A stretch of DNA of 64,000 nucleotides, from the NCBI GenBank assembly GCA_050261515.1, contig JBLNDJ010000007.1:1-64000 (forward strand). The letters run 5' to 3'. The DNA is from JBLNDJ01 sp050261515. Its GTDB lineage: Bacteria > Acidobacteriota > Terriglobia > Bryobacterales > Bryobacteraceae. This document shows positions 43,878-52,151 of the stretch, one piece after another. The notes beneath the pieces are model-generated. The model was given only the letters and a program-made list of their open reading frames with translations, was not told the DNA's origin and did not search any database. The stretch's first letter is position 1; the number at the start of each line of letters is the position of its first letter. Position numbers and translations under genes: made by a program.

Positions 43878-45199
43878 CAGGAGGCCGCCGGTGCCAGGCT
43901 GGCTTGCAGTTCCGGGATCTCGATTTCGATTCTTGTGCCCTGGCCGGGCTTGCTGTCGATTTTCATTTTGTAGTCGCTGCCGAAGAGGACCTGGAGGCGC
44001 TCGTTAACGTTGCTGACGCCAATCCCCTGTTCCCGCAGTGTCGCGAGCTTTACCTCGGGGATTCCCACCCCGTCGTCTTCGACCAGCAGATGCAGCCGGC
44101 CTTCCTTCAGGCTACTTCGAAACCTTACCATGCCGCCGTCCACTTTGCTGCTCAGGCCGTGCTTGACGGAGTTCTCGATCAGGGGCTGGAGGAGCATGCT
44201 GGGGACGAGGCGGTCGAGCGTTTCCGGGTCGATGTCGCGCTCGAAGCGGAGCTTGTCGCCGAAGCGGATGACTTCGATCGAGAGGTAATCGTTGATGAAA
44301 TCCAGCTCCTCGCCGAGCGAGGTGAAATTCTCGTGCTTGCGCAGCAGCCGGCGCAGGATGTTAGAGAGCTTGTAGACCACGGCTCGCGCCTGCTGCGGGT
44401 TGGTGCGAATCAGCGACGAGACCGAGTTCAGCGTGTTGAACAGGAAGTGCGGGTTGATCTGGCGGCTGAGGGCGTCCATGCGCGCCTGGAGCAGGAGGCG
44501 CTTCTGCTCCTCGAGCTTCATCTCGTTGCGCGCGTTGTTCCAGATTTTCAGCGGCAGCGTGACGGCGAACAGCGTAGTGACGTAGGCCGCGACGATGTTG
44601 AGCGGGTGGGGATGGACCCACTCGGGGTAGATCGCGAAAACGCGCGGCGGCGGCCCTTTGAAGACGTGGTGAAGGGTCTGGCGCAGGAAATCGCCGGCGA
44701 TGATGGCGAGCAGGAAAAAGATCTGGAAGGAGGCACGCGCGTGATCCTGGCGCCGGGCGAAGATCCGGTAGAGGCTGAGATCGAACAGCGGCGAGAACTT
44801 CCAGATCTCTTCCGGGTCGGGCGCGAAGTAGCGGATGAGGCCGCCCAGGGCGCCGATGCCCACGAGCAGCGGCATGGTCAGATGCTCGTGGCCGATCATG
44901 GCGGGGACGGAGATGATAGCGCCCGAGATGGCGCCGACCACATAGCCGCCCACCAGGCCTGCCACGAAGCTGCCTTCGAGACCGAGATCGATCGCCGTGT
45001 AGGAGGGCGCGATCAGCCGGATCGCCACGCCGGAGGCGAAGATGCTGCCGAGCAGAAGGCCGAGCAGAAGCCGCTGGTTGATGGTACGGTCTTCGCGCCG
45101 CAGCATGGTTTTGAAGCGGCCGAAGCGGACCAGGATGCTCGCTAGCGAGGCGACTACGCCCAGCCGGATCAGCAAGATAACGATGTAGTCCTGGTGCAT
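43877..45199 (-). CDS. LytS/YehU-type sensor histidine kinase
   Basis: 440 residues. About six membrane helices (5TM-5TMR_LYT-like: GSFVAGLVGGYVVGAISGAII) precede the His_kinase domain with QINPHFLFNTLNS (His251) and a HATPase domain (LIENSVKHG, DDGVGIP). Partner regulators of this class are LytTR proteins, but none is next to it. ATG at 45199 is used. The coupled downstream gene is a methyltransferase instead. Confidence 0.92.
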   Translation of the reverse strand: MHQDYIVILLIRLGVVASLASILVRFGRFKTMLRREDRTINQRLLLGLLLGSIFASGVAIRLIAPSYTAIDLGLEGSFVAGLVGGYVVGAISGAIISVPAMIGHEHLTMPLLVGIGALGGLIRYFAPDPEEIWKFSPLFDLSLYRIFARRQDHARASFQIFFLLAIIAGDFLRQTLHHVFKGPPPRVFAIYPEWVHPHPLNIVAAYVTTLFAVTLPLKIWNNARNEMKLEEQKRLLLQARMDALSRQINPHFLFNTLNSVSSLIRTNPQQARAVVYKLSNILRRLLRKHENFTSLGEELDFINDYLSIEVIRFGDKLRFERDIDPETLDRLVPSMLLQPLIENSVKHGLSSKVDGGMVRFRSSLKEGRLHLLVEDDGVGIPEVKLATLREQGIGVSNVNERLQVLFGSDYKMKIDSKPGQGTRIEIEIPELQASLAPAAS

Positions 45200-45301
45200 G
45201 ACGCGAACGCCTCCGGAACACGCGTCCACCGGAGGCTCCGGTGTTCATTATAATGAGTAGGTTAACGCACTATTGCTTTCGGGCTCTTAGTGTCTCGGTT
45301 T

Positions 45302-45925
45302 ATGTCGCATAACGGGAACCAATCCGGGTCCGGGTTTCGCAAGGTCGCCGAGGCCGATTTCCCCACGCGCTTCGGGCACTTCCGGATCTACGGCTTCGAG
45401 GGAACATACGCGGGCCAGCTCGAGGAGGCCGTGGCGCTCCGGATGGGCGCGGTGGACGGGGCCGAGCCGGCGCTCGTGCGCATCCACTCGCAATGCCTGA
45501 CCGGCGACGTGTTTCACAGCCTGCGCTGCGATTGCCGCGCGCAATTGGAGCTGTCTCTGACGCAGATCGCCGACGAGGGGAACGGCCTGCTGATTTACGA
45601 ACACCAGGAAGGGCGGGGCATCGGCCTGGCGAACAAACTGCGCGCGTACGAGCTACAGGACGCAGGGGCCGATACGGTCGAGGCGAACCTGCAACTCGGG
45701 TTCAAGGCGGACCAGCGCGGGTACGGGCTGCCGGTGGAGATCCTGAAGTACTTCCACGTGGCGCGCGTGCGGCTGCTGTCGAACAATCCGGACAAGATCA
45801 ACGCGCTTGAGACGGCGGGGATTTCGGTTGTCGAGCGCGTGCCCTGCATTGTGGCCCCGGTAATGTCGTCCGAGGTTTACCTGCGGACGAAAAAAGAGAA
45901 GATGGGTCATTTGCTGGATTTGTAG
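45302..45925 (+). CDS. ribA: GTP cyclohydrolase II
   Basis: First enzyme of riboflavin synthesis, a zinc enzyme opening the imidazole ring of GTP. 207 residues. The Zn ligands are Cys65, Cys76 and Cys78 (SQCLTGDVFHSLRCDC) and the motif YEHQEGRGIGLANKLRAY is present. It is stand-alone, not fused to RibB. ATG at 45302 is used; a GTG four codons upstream is also in frame. Confidence 0.95.
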   Translation: MSHNGNQSGSGFRKVAEADFPTRFGHFRIYGFEGTYAGQLEEAVALRMGAVDGAEPALVRIHSQCLTGDVFHSLRCDCRAQLELSLTQIADEGNGLLIYEHQEGRGIGLANKLRAYELQDAGADTVEANLQLGFKADQRGYGLPVEILKYFHVARVRLLSNNPDKINALETAGISVVERVPCIVAPVMSSEVYLRTKKEKMGHLLDL

Positions 45926-46085
45926 GGGGCGCCGCGGAGTCGAGTGGCTGACCATCAGCCGGGCCCAGCCGGACCACATCCACACATGGGGCGTTTTTCA
46001 GCCACATGGCTTCCTGAAGCGTTCGCAAATTATGGGTGACCCGGCAGGATCAATGCTACCGCTGCGGAACCCTGCGCAGTGCGGA

Positions 46086-46496
46086 CTAGGTTTCGGAGTC
46101 GTCTTGTGCCCTGGACTTCTGCTCGTATGACCAACGGTGCGCTTCCCCATATGCATGTTTGGTCAGCACAGAATTCTCGATGGTAGGTAGCCCGATGTCT
46201 CCGGCTCCTGACGAACCTTCCCAGCGTAGCTTATTCTCGTAAACGGCTTCGTTCAGCCCAGCGATTTTTGAGCCGGAGACGGCCAGACCAAGCGCCAGGC
46301 AATCAATCGAATCGACGCCGCTAACCTCGTTCTCCTCGGTGTTGCCGTTAACAATAAGGCGGTAACGGCATCTCGGATACTTGCTCTTAGGCTGAACAGG
46401 ACGCAGAAGTTGGAACAGAATGACCGGGGAGTCCGGTTGGCCATCCAAATAGTAGGCCCGTTCGGCGATGATATCTGGGATATCTGGCTGCACCAT
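46086..46496 (-). CDS. DUF6968-like small protein
   Basis: 136 residues with IAERAYYLDGQPDSPVILFQLLRPVQ, YRLIVNGNTEENEVSGVDSIDCLALGLAV, which resembles the DUF6968 family as I remember it. Function unknown. Its base composition is visibly less GC-rich than that of its neighbours and it lies in a gene-poor patch bounded by hairpins, so it may be acquired. Confidence 0.55.
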   Translation of the reverse strand: MVQPDIPDIIAERAYYLDGQPDSPVILFQLLRPVQPKSKYPRCRYRLIVNGNTEENEVSGVDSIDCLALGLAVSGSKIAGLNEAVYENKLRWEGSSGAGDIGLPTIENSVLTKHAYGEAHRWSYEQKSRAQDDSET

Positions 46497-46629
46497 TCCA
46501 TTATCGCGGAACTACTCTCGTTTTTAGCGTATGAGAATCCAACTTGACGGTTTGTCCCCGTCTCGGACATGTGCAGTGGGTGCTGAGGGCTACTTGCGGA
46601 CTATAGTTGGAGGGCGATTCGTTCCGCTG

Positions 46630-46653
46630 CCCGCGCGGCGGACGCCGCGCGGG
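46630..46653. repeat. 24-base GC palindrome
   Basis: CCCGCGCGGCG (46630-46640), a 2-base centre, and CGCCGCGCGGG (46643-46653). It is a perfect 11-bp inverted repeat next to a second hairpin. Confidence 0.6.
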
Positions 46654-46684
46654 GCGGCGGCGAAAATGCTGGTGCTGCTAAGAG

Positions 46685-46714
46685 AAAGAGGGTGCGCTTT
46701 CGCGCACCCTCTTT
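46685..46714 (-). terminator. Strong hairpin downstream of tolC-type gene
   Basis: AAAGAGGGTGCGC (46685-46697) pairs perfectly with GCGCACCCTCTTT (46702-46714) around a TTTC loop. On the minus strand it lies about 80 bases after the TolC-family stop and is followed by a short pyrimidine run, so it is a good rho-independent terminator candidate. Confidence 0.6.
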
Positions 46715-46795
46715 CGCCGCGTCAAACGGATTTGACCCTGAATTGATAACTTCTTGGTCCCCTTCGCATCGGGGCGTATTTATCCTATCACAGCT

Positions 46796-48076
46796 CTATT
46801 GCAGTGCGGCGAGCAGGCCGCCGGTTTGGCGCAGCAGCGCGAAACGCGCTTTTTCGAGGTTCGCGGCAGCGTCGTAGAGGGCGATCCATTTGTCGGTTTC
46901 GAGGGAGCGCGCCTGCTCCACCTGGCGGAGCGCAGCGCGGCCTTCCTGCATCTGGGCGAGCAGGACGGAGACTTCGTCGCGCGCCACCTCGAGGTCGAGC
47001 CGCGCGATTTCCTGCGCCGCGGCGGCCTGCGTCATTTCGTCGTAGGCTTTGCGAGCGTCGGCGGCAATGCGGCCGCGCGTGGCCCGGATCTGGATGCCGA
47101 GTTGGGCGGCTTCGGCTTCGGCCTGCGCCGCGGCGGCCTTCGGGCCCGGGCCGGTCCAGAGGGGAATCTGGAAAGAGACGCCGAGTTGCCCGTTGTGGCG
47201 CTGGAACGCCTTGAAGAACTGCTCGTAGTTGTTGAATTTTGCGAGCAGGCCGTATTGCGCCACCAGGTCGAGGCTGGGCAAGCGCGCGGCGCGCTCGGAG
47301 CGCACGTCCAGGTTCTTGGCGGCGAGCTTCGATTCGAGCGAGCGGATCTCCTTGTTGCCGTCGAGCGCCTGCTCGACCGCGGCCTCGGGCGAATCCGGCA
47401 CGGAGGGAAGCGCGCGGTCGCCCGTGGCGAGCCGCACCTGGTCGTCCGGGCCAAAGCCGAGCAGCGCGGCCAGCGATGCGTTGACCGCGCGCACGTTTGC
47501 CTCGGCCGCAGCGGACCGGTAGCGCGCCCGCGCCAGGCTCAGCTCGGCCTTCTTGATCTCGACCGGGAGTTCGCGGCCCTCGGCCACGCGCGCCTTCACG
47601 GAATCGAGCACGCCGGTGAGGGCTTCGATCTCGCGCCGCTCCATGTCCGCGATTTTTGCAGCCTTCTCGGCCTCGATGTACATGCTTGCGACCTGGTAGA
47701 CGGATTCGTCCTGCCGGATCGCCGTGTCGATGGCGGCGCCGCGCACGCTCTCTTTCGCCGCGCCGACGCGCAGGCTTTGCGGGCGGTTGAACACGCTGCC
47801 TATGGCGTTGGCCTGGACGATGGACGGCGTGGCGCCCTCGATGCTCATGGGAAAGCCGCTGCTGTAGGCAAGTCCGCTGCCGGCCACGACGCGCGGGATG
47901 AAAGCCGCGTGCGCCTGCCGGACCCTTTCGGCGGCCTTGCGTTCATCGAGGCGCGCCAGCAGGACATCCGGGTTCTGTTTGAGTGCGAGATTGACGGCCT
48001 CGCGCAGCGTGAGCGTGCGGACCTCGGCGACACATGCGCCGGCGAGGCAGGCGAACAGGATTCCGAGTCTCCACAT
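46796..48076 (-). CDS. TolC-family outer-membrane efflux protein
   Basis: 426 residues with a signal peptide (RLGILFACLAGACVA). It shows the two-fold OEP repeat: LREAVNLALKQNPDVLLARLDERKAAERV and, in the second half, AVEQALDGNKEIRSLESKLAAKNLDVRSERAARLPSLDLVAQYG, with long coiled-coil helices. It would form a trimeric channel with an HlyD-type adaptor; one is encoded near 40.4-41.7 kb. Confidence 0.92.
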   Translation of the reverse strand: MWRLGILFACLAGACVAEVRTLTLREAVNLALKQNPDVLLARLDERKAAERVRQAHAAFIPRVVAGSGLAYSSGFPMSIEGATPSIVQANAIGSVFNRPQSLRVGAAKESVRGAAIDTAIRQDESVYQVASMYIEAEKAAKIADMERREIEALTGVLDSVKARVAEGRELPVEIKKAELSLARARYRSAAAEANVRAVNASLAALLGFGPDDQVRLATGDRALPSVPDSPEAAVEQALDGNKEIRSLESKLAAKNLDVRSERAARLPSLDLVAQYGLLAKFNNYEQFFKAFQRHNGQLGVSFQIPLWTGPGPKAAAAQAEAEAAQLGIQIRATRGRIAADARKAYDEMTQAAAAQEIARLDLEVARDEVSVLLAQMQEGRAALRQVEQARSLETDKWIALYDAAANLEKARFALLRQTGGLLAALQ

Positions 48077-48096
48077 GTGTCCAGCTTAGCGGTTGG

Positions 48097-48259
48097 GCGG
48101 TGCGGGGGGGCGCGTCTGGGCGCGCGGTGCGGGCGCGCGTCTGGGCGCGCGGTGCGGGGGCGCGGCTGCGAGCGGGGTGCGGTTGAGGGTTGCGGGGGCG
48201 CGGCTGGGCGCGAAGTGCGGCGCGCGGTACGGGTGCGCGGCTTGGCGGGCGGTGCGGGG
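48097..48259. repeat. Degenerate GC-rich tandem repeat, period about 25
   Basis: Units beginning GCGGTGCGGG and ending CGCG(T/G)CTGGGCGC recur about six times with decay in the later copies. It lies between the divergent tolC-type and peptidase C26 genes, where promoters are expected. One open frame reads through it, but the composition is low-complexity. Confidence 0.7.
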
Positions 48260-48284
48260 AAACTTCGCGGGCCTGTGCCAAACT

Positions 48285-48935
48285 ATGCCTATGGTTTCGA
48301 AGGTTGCGGTAACGTACAGCCTGGAGCGGAAGCTTGGGCCGTACGCCGCGGCCGTCAAGCAAGCGGGGCTCGAGCCGGTGCCGGTATCGCCCGGGGCGCC
48401 GGTGGGGCTGGCGGGGTTGCGTGGCCTCGTTCTCACGGGCGGGTCCGATATCGACGCGGCGCGATACGGCGAAACGCCGGTCGAGGCGAACGACGCGCCG
48501 GATCGCGCGCGCGACGAGTTTGAAGCCCGGCTGCTCGAAGAGGCGCTTGCCTCGGATCTGCCGGTGCTCGCCATCTGCCGCGGGCTCCAGTTGCTGAACG
48601 TCGTGCGCGGGGGCACGCTGCGGCAGGATGTTCCGGGCCACCGATTGAAGGAAGCGATCAATGCGCACGCGGTCGCGATCGAGCCCGGCTCGAAGCTCGC
48701 GTCAATCGTCGGGGCGGCGCGGTACATGGTGAACTCGCGGCATCACCAGGCGGCCGGCCGGCCCGGCGCGGGACTGCTCGTCACCGCGCGCCATCCGGAC
48801 GACGGCGTCGTCGAGGCGATCGAGGTGCCGGACAGGCGTTTCGCCGTTGCCGTGCAGTGGCATCCGGAGGACCGCGTGAATTCGCATCCGGCCGACTTTG
48901 CGTTGTTCCGGGCGTTCGCGACGGCGGTGGAATGA
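48285..48935 (+). CDS. Peptidase C26, gamma-glutamyl hydrolase/PuuD-like
   Basis: 216 residues of the class I glutamine-amidotransferase fold. GLVLTGGSDIDAARYG is typical of PuuD-like enzymes. The nucleophile is Cys98 in AICRGLQLLNV, and QWHPED supplies the catalytic His and Glu-side residues. It probably hydrolyses a gamma-glutamyl amide such as gamma-glutamyl-GABA. ATG at 48285 or 48291. The stop overlaps the CRTAC1 start as ATGA. Confidence 0.88.
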   Translation: MPMVSKVAVTYSLERKLGPYAAAVKQAGLEPVPVSPGAPVGLAGLRGLVLTGGSDIDAARYGETPVEANDAPDRARDEFEARLLEEALASDLPVLAICRGLQLLNVVRGGTLRQDVPGHRLKEAINAHAVAIEPGSKLASIVGAARYMVNSRHHQAAGRPGAGLLVTARHPDDGVVEAIEVPDRRFAVAVQWHPEDRVNSHPADFALFRAFATAVE

Positions 48936-50527
48936 TCTTCGCGCTTGCGCTCTTAGCCGCGGCCCCTGCGATGTCTTTCGAGGACCGCAGCGCGCAGTCG
49001 GGCGTGAACTTCCGTCTTCAGAATTCGATCACGCCGGAGAAGCATCAGATCGAGACCATGGCCGGCGGGGTCGCGGTCTTCGATTACGATAACGACGGCT
49101 ACCCGGACATATACTTCGTCAACGGCGCGCCGCAGCCCTCGCTCGAAAAGACCGGTCCCGAGTACTACAACCGCCTCTATCGCAACAAGGGCGACTGGAC
49201 GTTCGAGGACGTGACGGAGCGGGCCGGCGTGCGCGGAACCGGATTCGACATCGGCGTCGCGGCGGGCGATTTCGACAACGACGGGCACGTGGACCTGTTC
49301 GTGGCGGGCGTGCGGCACAACACGCTGCTGCGGAACCGCGGCGACGGCACGTTCGAAGACGTCACGCGCCGAGCCGGCGTGGCGGGCGCGGGCTGGGCGG
49401 TCGCGGCCGCCTGGTTCGATTTCGACAACGACGGCCGGCTCGACCTGTTCGTGGCGAACTACGTGAAGTGGGACCCGGCGAGCGAGCCGCGCTGCGGCGA
49501 TCCGCTCAACCGCTACCGCGCTTACTGCCATCCGAAGTTCTACGAGCCGCTGCCCAACCTGCTTTACCACAACAACGGCGACGGCACATTCACGGATGTG
49601 TCCGAGGCTTCCGGCATCGCGAGCCATCGCGGCAAGGGCATGGGCGTCGCGGTGGCGGATTACGATCACGACGGGCGCATGGACGTGTTCGTCGCCAACG
49701 ACACCACGCCGAATTTCCTGTTCCACAACGAGGGCGGCGGGCGGTTCCGCGAAGCCGGCCTGCGCGCGGGAGTGGCGATGAACGACGACGGCCGGGCGCT
49801 GTCGTCGATGGGCGCGGATTTTCGCGATCTCGACAACGACGGATGGGAGGACCTGTTCGTCAGCGCGCTTGCCAACGAGACGTTCCCGTTTTTCCGCAAT
49901 CTCGGCCGCGGGCTGTTCAGCGATATGACGTATCCCAGCGGGCTCGGGGCCGTGACGCTGCCGCTGAGCGGGTGGAGCATGGGCGTCTTCGACTTCGACA
50001 ACGACGGCTGGAAGGACGTGTTCACGGCCAATGGCGACGTGCAGGACAACACGGAGCTTTATTCCAGCCGCAAGTCGCACCAGGCGAATCTGCTGCTCCT
50101 GAACAACGGACGCGGGGGATTTTCCGCGCATTTCGTCGGCGCGCCGGCGATCCACCGCGGCGTGGCATTCGGAGATTTCGACCGCGACGGGCGCGTGGAC
50201 GCGGTCGTCACGAGATGGGCCGGACCGCCGGTGGTGCTGCGGAACGTGATGGCGGCCCAGAACCACTGGCTGGGACTGAAGCTGGTGGGGACGAAGAGCA
50301 GCCGCGATGCTGTAGGGGCGCGCGTGACGGTGCGGGCGGGCGCGACGACGCAGGTCAACCACGTCACGACCGCGGTGGGGTATGCGTCGTCGAGCGAGGC
50401 GGCGATCCATTTCGGGCTGGGCAAATCCGGCGTAGCGGCGCGAGTCGAAATCGAGTGGCCGTCGGGGGCGCGGCAGACGCTGGAAAATGTCCGGGCGGAT
50501 CGCTACCTGACCGTGCGCGAACCCTGA
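48932..50527 (+). CDS. CRTAC1-family FG-GAP/ASPIC-UnbV protein
   Basis: 531 residues, exported (signal MIFALALLAAAPAMS). Seven Ca-binding DxDxDG loops of FG-GAP/VCBS repeats are visible (FDYDNDGYPD, GDFDNDGHVD, FDFDNDGRLD, ADYDHDGRMD, RDLDNDGWED, FDFDNDGWKD, GDFDRDGRVD), giving a beta-propeller, followed by a C-terminal ASPIC/UnbV domain (GVAARVEIEWPSGARQTLENV). Such proteins are frequent in Acidobacteria. Function unknown. The next gene, on the other strand, encodes a TPR protein overlapping by 25 bases. Confidence 0.92.
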   Translation: MIFALALLAAAPAMSFEDRSAQSGVNFRLQNSITPEKHQIETMAGGVAVFDYDNDGYPDIYFVNGAPQPSLEKTGPEYYNRLYRNKGDWTFEDVTERAGVRGTGFDIGVAAGDFDNDGHVDLFVAGVRHNTLLRNRGDGTFEDVTRRAGVAGAGWAVAAAWFDFDNDGRLDLFVANYVKWDPASEPRCGDPLNRYRAYCHPKFYEPLPNLLYHNNGDGTFTDVSEASGIASHRGKGMGVAVADYDHDGRMDVFVANDTTPNFLFHNEGGGRFREAGLRAGVAMNDDGRALSSMGADFRDLDNDGWEDLFVSALANETFPFFRNLGRGLFSDMTYPSGLGAVTLPLSGWSMGVFDFDNDGWKDVFTANGDVQDNTELYSSRKSHQANLLLLNNGRGGFSAHFVGAPAIHRGVAFGDFDRDGRVDAVVTRWAGPPVVLRNVMAAQNHWLGLKLVGTKSSRDAVGARVTVRAGATTQVNHVTTAVGYASSSEAAIHFGLGKSGVAARVEIEWPSGARQTLENVRADRYLTVREP

Positions 50528-51150
50528 GGGGCGCGCGCGGCGCGGGTGTAGGCTTTGTCGAGCAGGAGGCGGGCCGGCGCGGAAGCCGGGTCGAGCTTTA
50601 CGGCTTTTTCAAGAAGCGGGATTGCCCCGGCGACGCGGTTCAACTGCCAGAGGGCGCGGCCGGCTTCGAAATTCGCGGCGGGGGAATCCGGGAAGCGCGC
50701 GAGCACGTCCTGGAACTGGCGCAGGGCGTCTTCGGTGCGCCCCTGGCGGAACAGGAAGACTCCGTAGGCGAGGCCCGGGCGCTCGTTCGAGCCGCGGCAA
50801 TTGTCGAGAGCCTTTTTGAAGCTGCGCTCGGCTTCGGGCGCGCGGCCGAGTGCCTCGAACGCCTCGCCCATCGCGGTGTAGACGCGCCAGGGACGCTTCT
50901 CGACGGGGAGCGCCTTTTCGAGCGCTTCCAGCGAGGCCTCGTAGCGGTTGGCAACGTACTCGGCGCGGCCGAGGTAATAGCAGGCATCCTCGAGCTTCGC
51001 ATCGAGAGCGCACGCTTTTTCGAAGGAGACGGCGGCCAGGGCGAATTGCTGCCGGGCCGCCTGCGCGGCTCCGAGCGCCTTCCAGCAGGCGGCGTCCCGG
51101 CAATCCGAGGCCGCCAGGAAGGCCGCGACGGCGAGGGCGCAGAACTTCAT
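50503..51150 (-). CDS. TPR-repeat protein, exported
   Basis: 215 residues. A short signal (MKFCALAVAAFLAASDC) is followed by about five tetratricopeptide repeats (WKALGAAQAARQQFALAAVSFEKACAL, AMGEAFEALGRAPEAERSFKKAL, YGVFLFRQGRTEDALRQFQDVL, FEAGRALWQLNRVAGAIPLLEKAV). It likely mediates protein contacts. It converges with the CRTAC1 gene and overlaps its end by 25 bases. Confidence 0.85.
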   Translation of the reverse strand: MKFCALAVAAFLAASDCRDAACWKALGAAQAARQQFALAAVSFEKACALDAKLEDACYYLGRAEYVANRYEASLEALEKALPVEKRPWRVYTAMGEAFEALGRAPEAERSFKKALDNCRGSNERPGLAYGVFLFRQGRTEDALRQFQDVLARFPDSPAANFEAGRALWQLNRVAGAIPLLEKAVKLDPASAPARLLLDKAYTRAARAPQGSRTVR

Positions 51151-51178
51151 AGGCAGATTCTAGGTCATCGGCAAAAAG

Positions 51179-51228
51179 CCGGCCAGGGGGAGCCGCCCCA
51201 CTCAGCGCTCGGCCGGCCTCGGCCTGCG
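51179..51228. repeat. Dispersed GC-rich repeat, diverged copy
   Basis: Contains GGCCAGGGGGAGCCGCCCCAC followed by CTCAGCGCTCGGCC, comparable with the right arm and flank at 22081-22115. It is less conserved than the 22 kb and 63.9 kb copies. Confidence 0.4.
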
Positions 51229-51244
51229 TTACCCTTAAATATCA

Positions 51245-52090
51245 ATGCAGCTGTCAGCTCCGCCCGCACCGGCCGGTTCCATCCTGGCGCAGCGCTTAAA
51301 GCACACTTTTCATTACTGGATGCAGACCGAGGTCCATGTTTTCGGATTCTCGATCGCGGCAAACGTTTTATTGTCGTTCTTTCCGTTTCTCATCGTCATC
51401 TATTCGCTTTGCGACCAGGTGCTCGGGTTTCGCAGCGCGGGCGACGCGATCGACGTCGTGCTGCGCGATTTTCTGCCCACGCAGATGGGCGAGTTGGTCA
51501 GCCGGAACCTGAAACTGCATCGCAGCCTTCAGATCGCTTCCATCCTCCTGCTGTTGTTCACCGCCAACGGCGTCTTCGAGCCGCTCGAGGTCGCGCTCAA
51601 CAAATGCTGGGGCATCACGAAGAACCGCACGTTTGTCAAGAACCAGCTGGTGAGCCTGGGGCTGATCTTCATTTGCGGCACGCTCGGGCTGGCTTCGTCG
51701 GTGCTGACGGGGCTGAACGCGAAGTCGCTGGGCGAGGGCGTGCTTTCGCAGTGGCAGACGCTGCTGTTCTTCAAGATGGCCGCGGTGCCGATGTCGATCC
51801 TGATGCTGTTCCTGATCTACTGGCTGCTGCCGAACGCGAAGATCTCGGCGAAGTCCGTCATCCCGCCGGCGATCTTCGTCGGCCTCGGGCTCGAGGCGTT
51901 GAAGTACATCAACCTGCTGATGTGGCCGGTCTGGCGCACGAAGCTTCGGGCCGAGTACGGGCCGTTCTACTTTTCGGTGACGATTATTCTGTGGAGCTTC
52001 TTCAACTCGATGATTATCCTGGCCGGGGGGGAGTGGGCGGCGCGGTCGGCCATCGAGCGCCGGAACCCGATTGCAACAGCCGAACCCTAG
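51245..52090 (+). CDS. YihY/BrkB-family inner-membrane protein
   Basis: 281 residues with six helices. The family pattern appears as FSIAANVLLSFFPFLIVIYSL, LLLLFTANGVFEPLEVALNKCWGI, YWLLPNAKISAKSVIPPAIFVGLGLEALKYI and FYFSVTIILWSFFNSMIILAGGEW. Formerly annotated as ribonuclease BN; true function unclear. It is a single gene upstream of a Tat oxidoreductase on the same strand, 61 bases apart. Confidence 0.9.
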   Translation: MQLSAPPAPAGSILAQRLKHTFHYWMQTEVHVFGFSIAANVLLSFFPFLIVIYSLCDQVLGFRSAGDAIDVVLRDFLPTQMGELVSRNLKLHRSLQIASILLLLFTANGVFEPLEVALNKCWGITKNRTFVKNQLVSLGLIFICGTLGLASSVLTGLNAKSLGEGVLSQWQTLLFFKMAAVPMSILMLFLIYWLLPNAKISAKSVIPPAIFVGLGLEALKYINLLMWPVWRTKLRAEYGPFYFSVTIILWSFFNSMIILAGGEWAARSAIERRNPIATAEP

Positions 52091-52151
52091 CACCTATACT
52101 CTTAATTTGCGGACAATCCCACCTCGAAAGCGCTCTCATTAAGAGGACTAT

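Larger units (their letters stand above)
46497..46795. other. Gene-poor gap with two hairpins
   Basis: About 300 bases with no supported gene. It holds two strong inverted repeats, listed separately at 46630-46653 and 46685-46714. Short open frames here have no recognisable product. Confidence 0.5.

Noticed and set aside
48097..48284. N-terminal extension of the peptidase C26 gene through the tandem repeat
   Set aside because: The reading frame is open only because of repetitive GC-rich units. The family N-terminus begins at MPMVSKVAVTYS.
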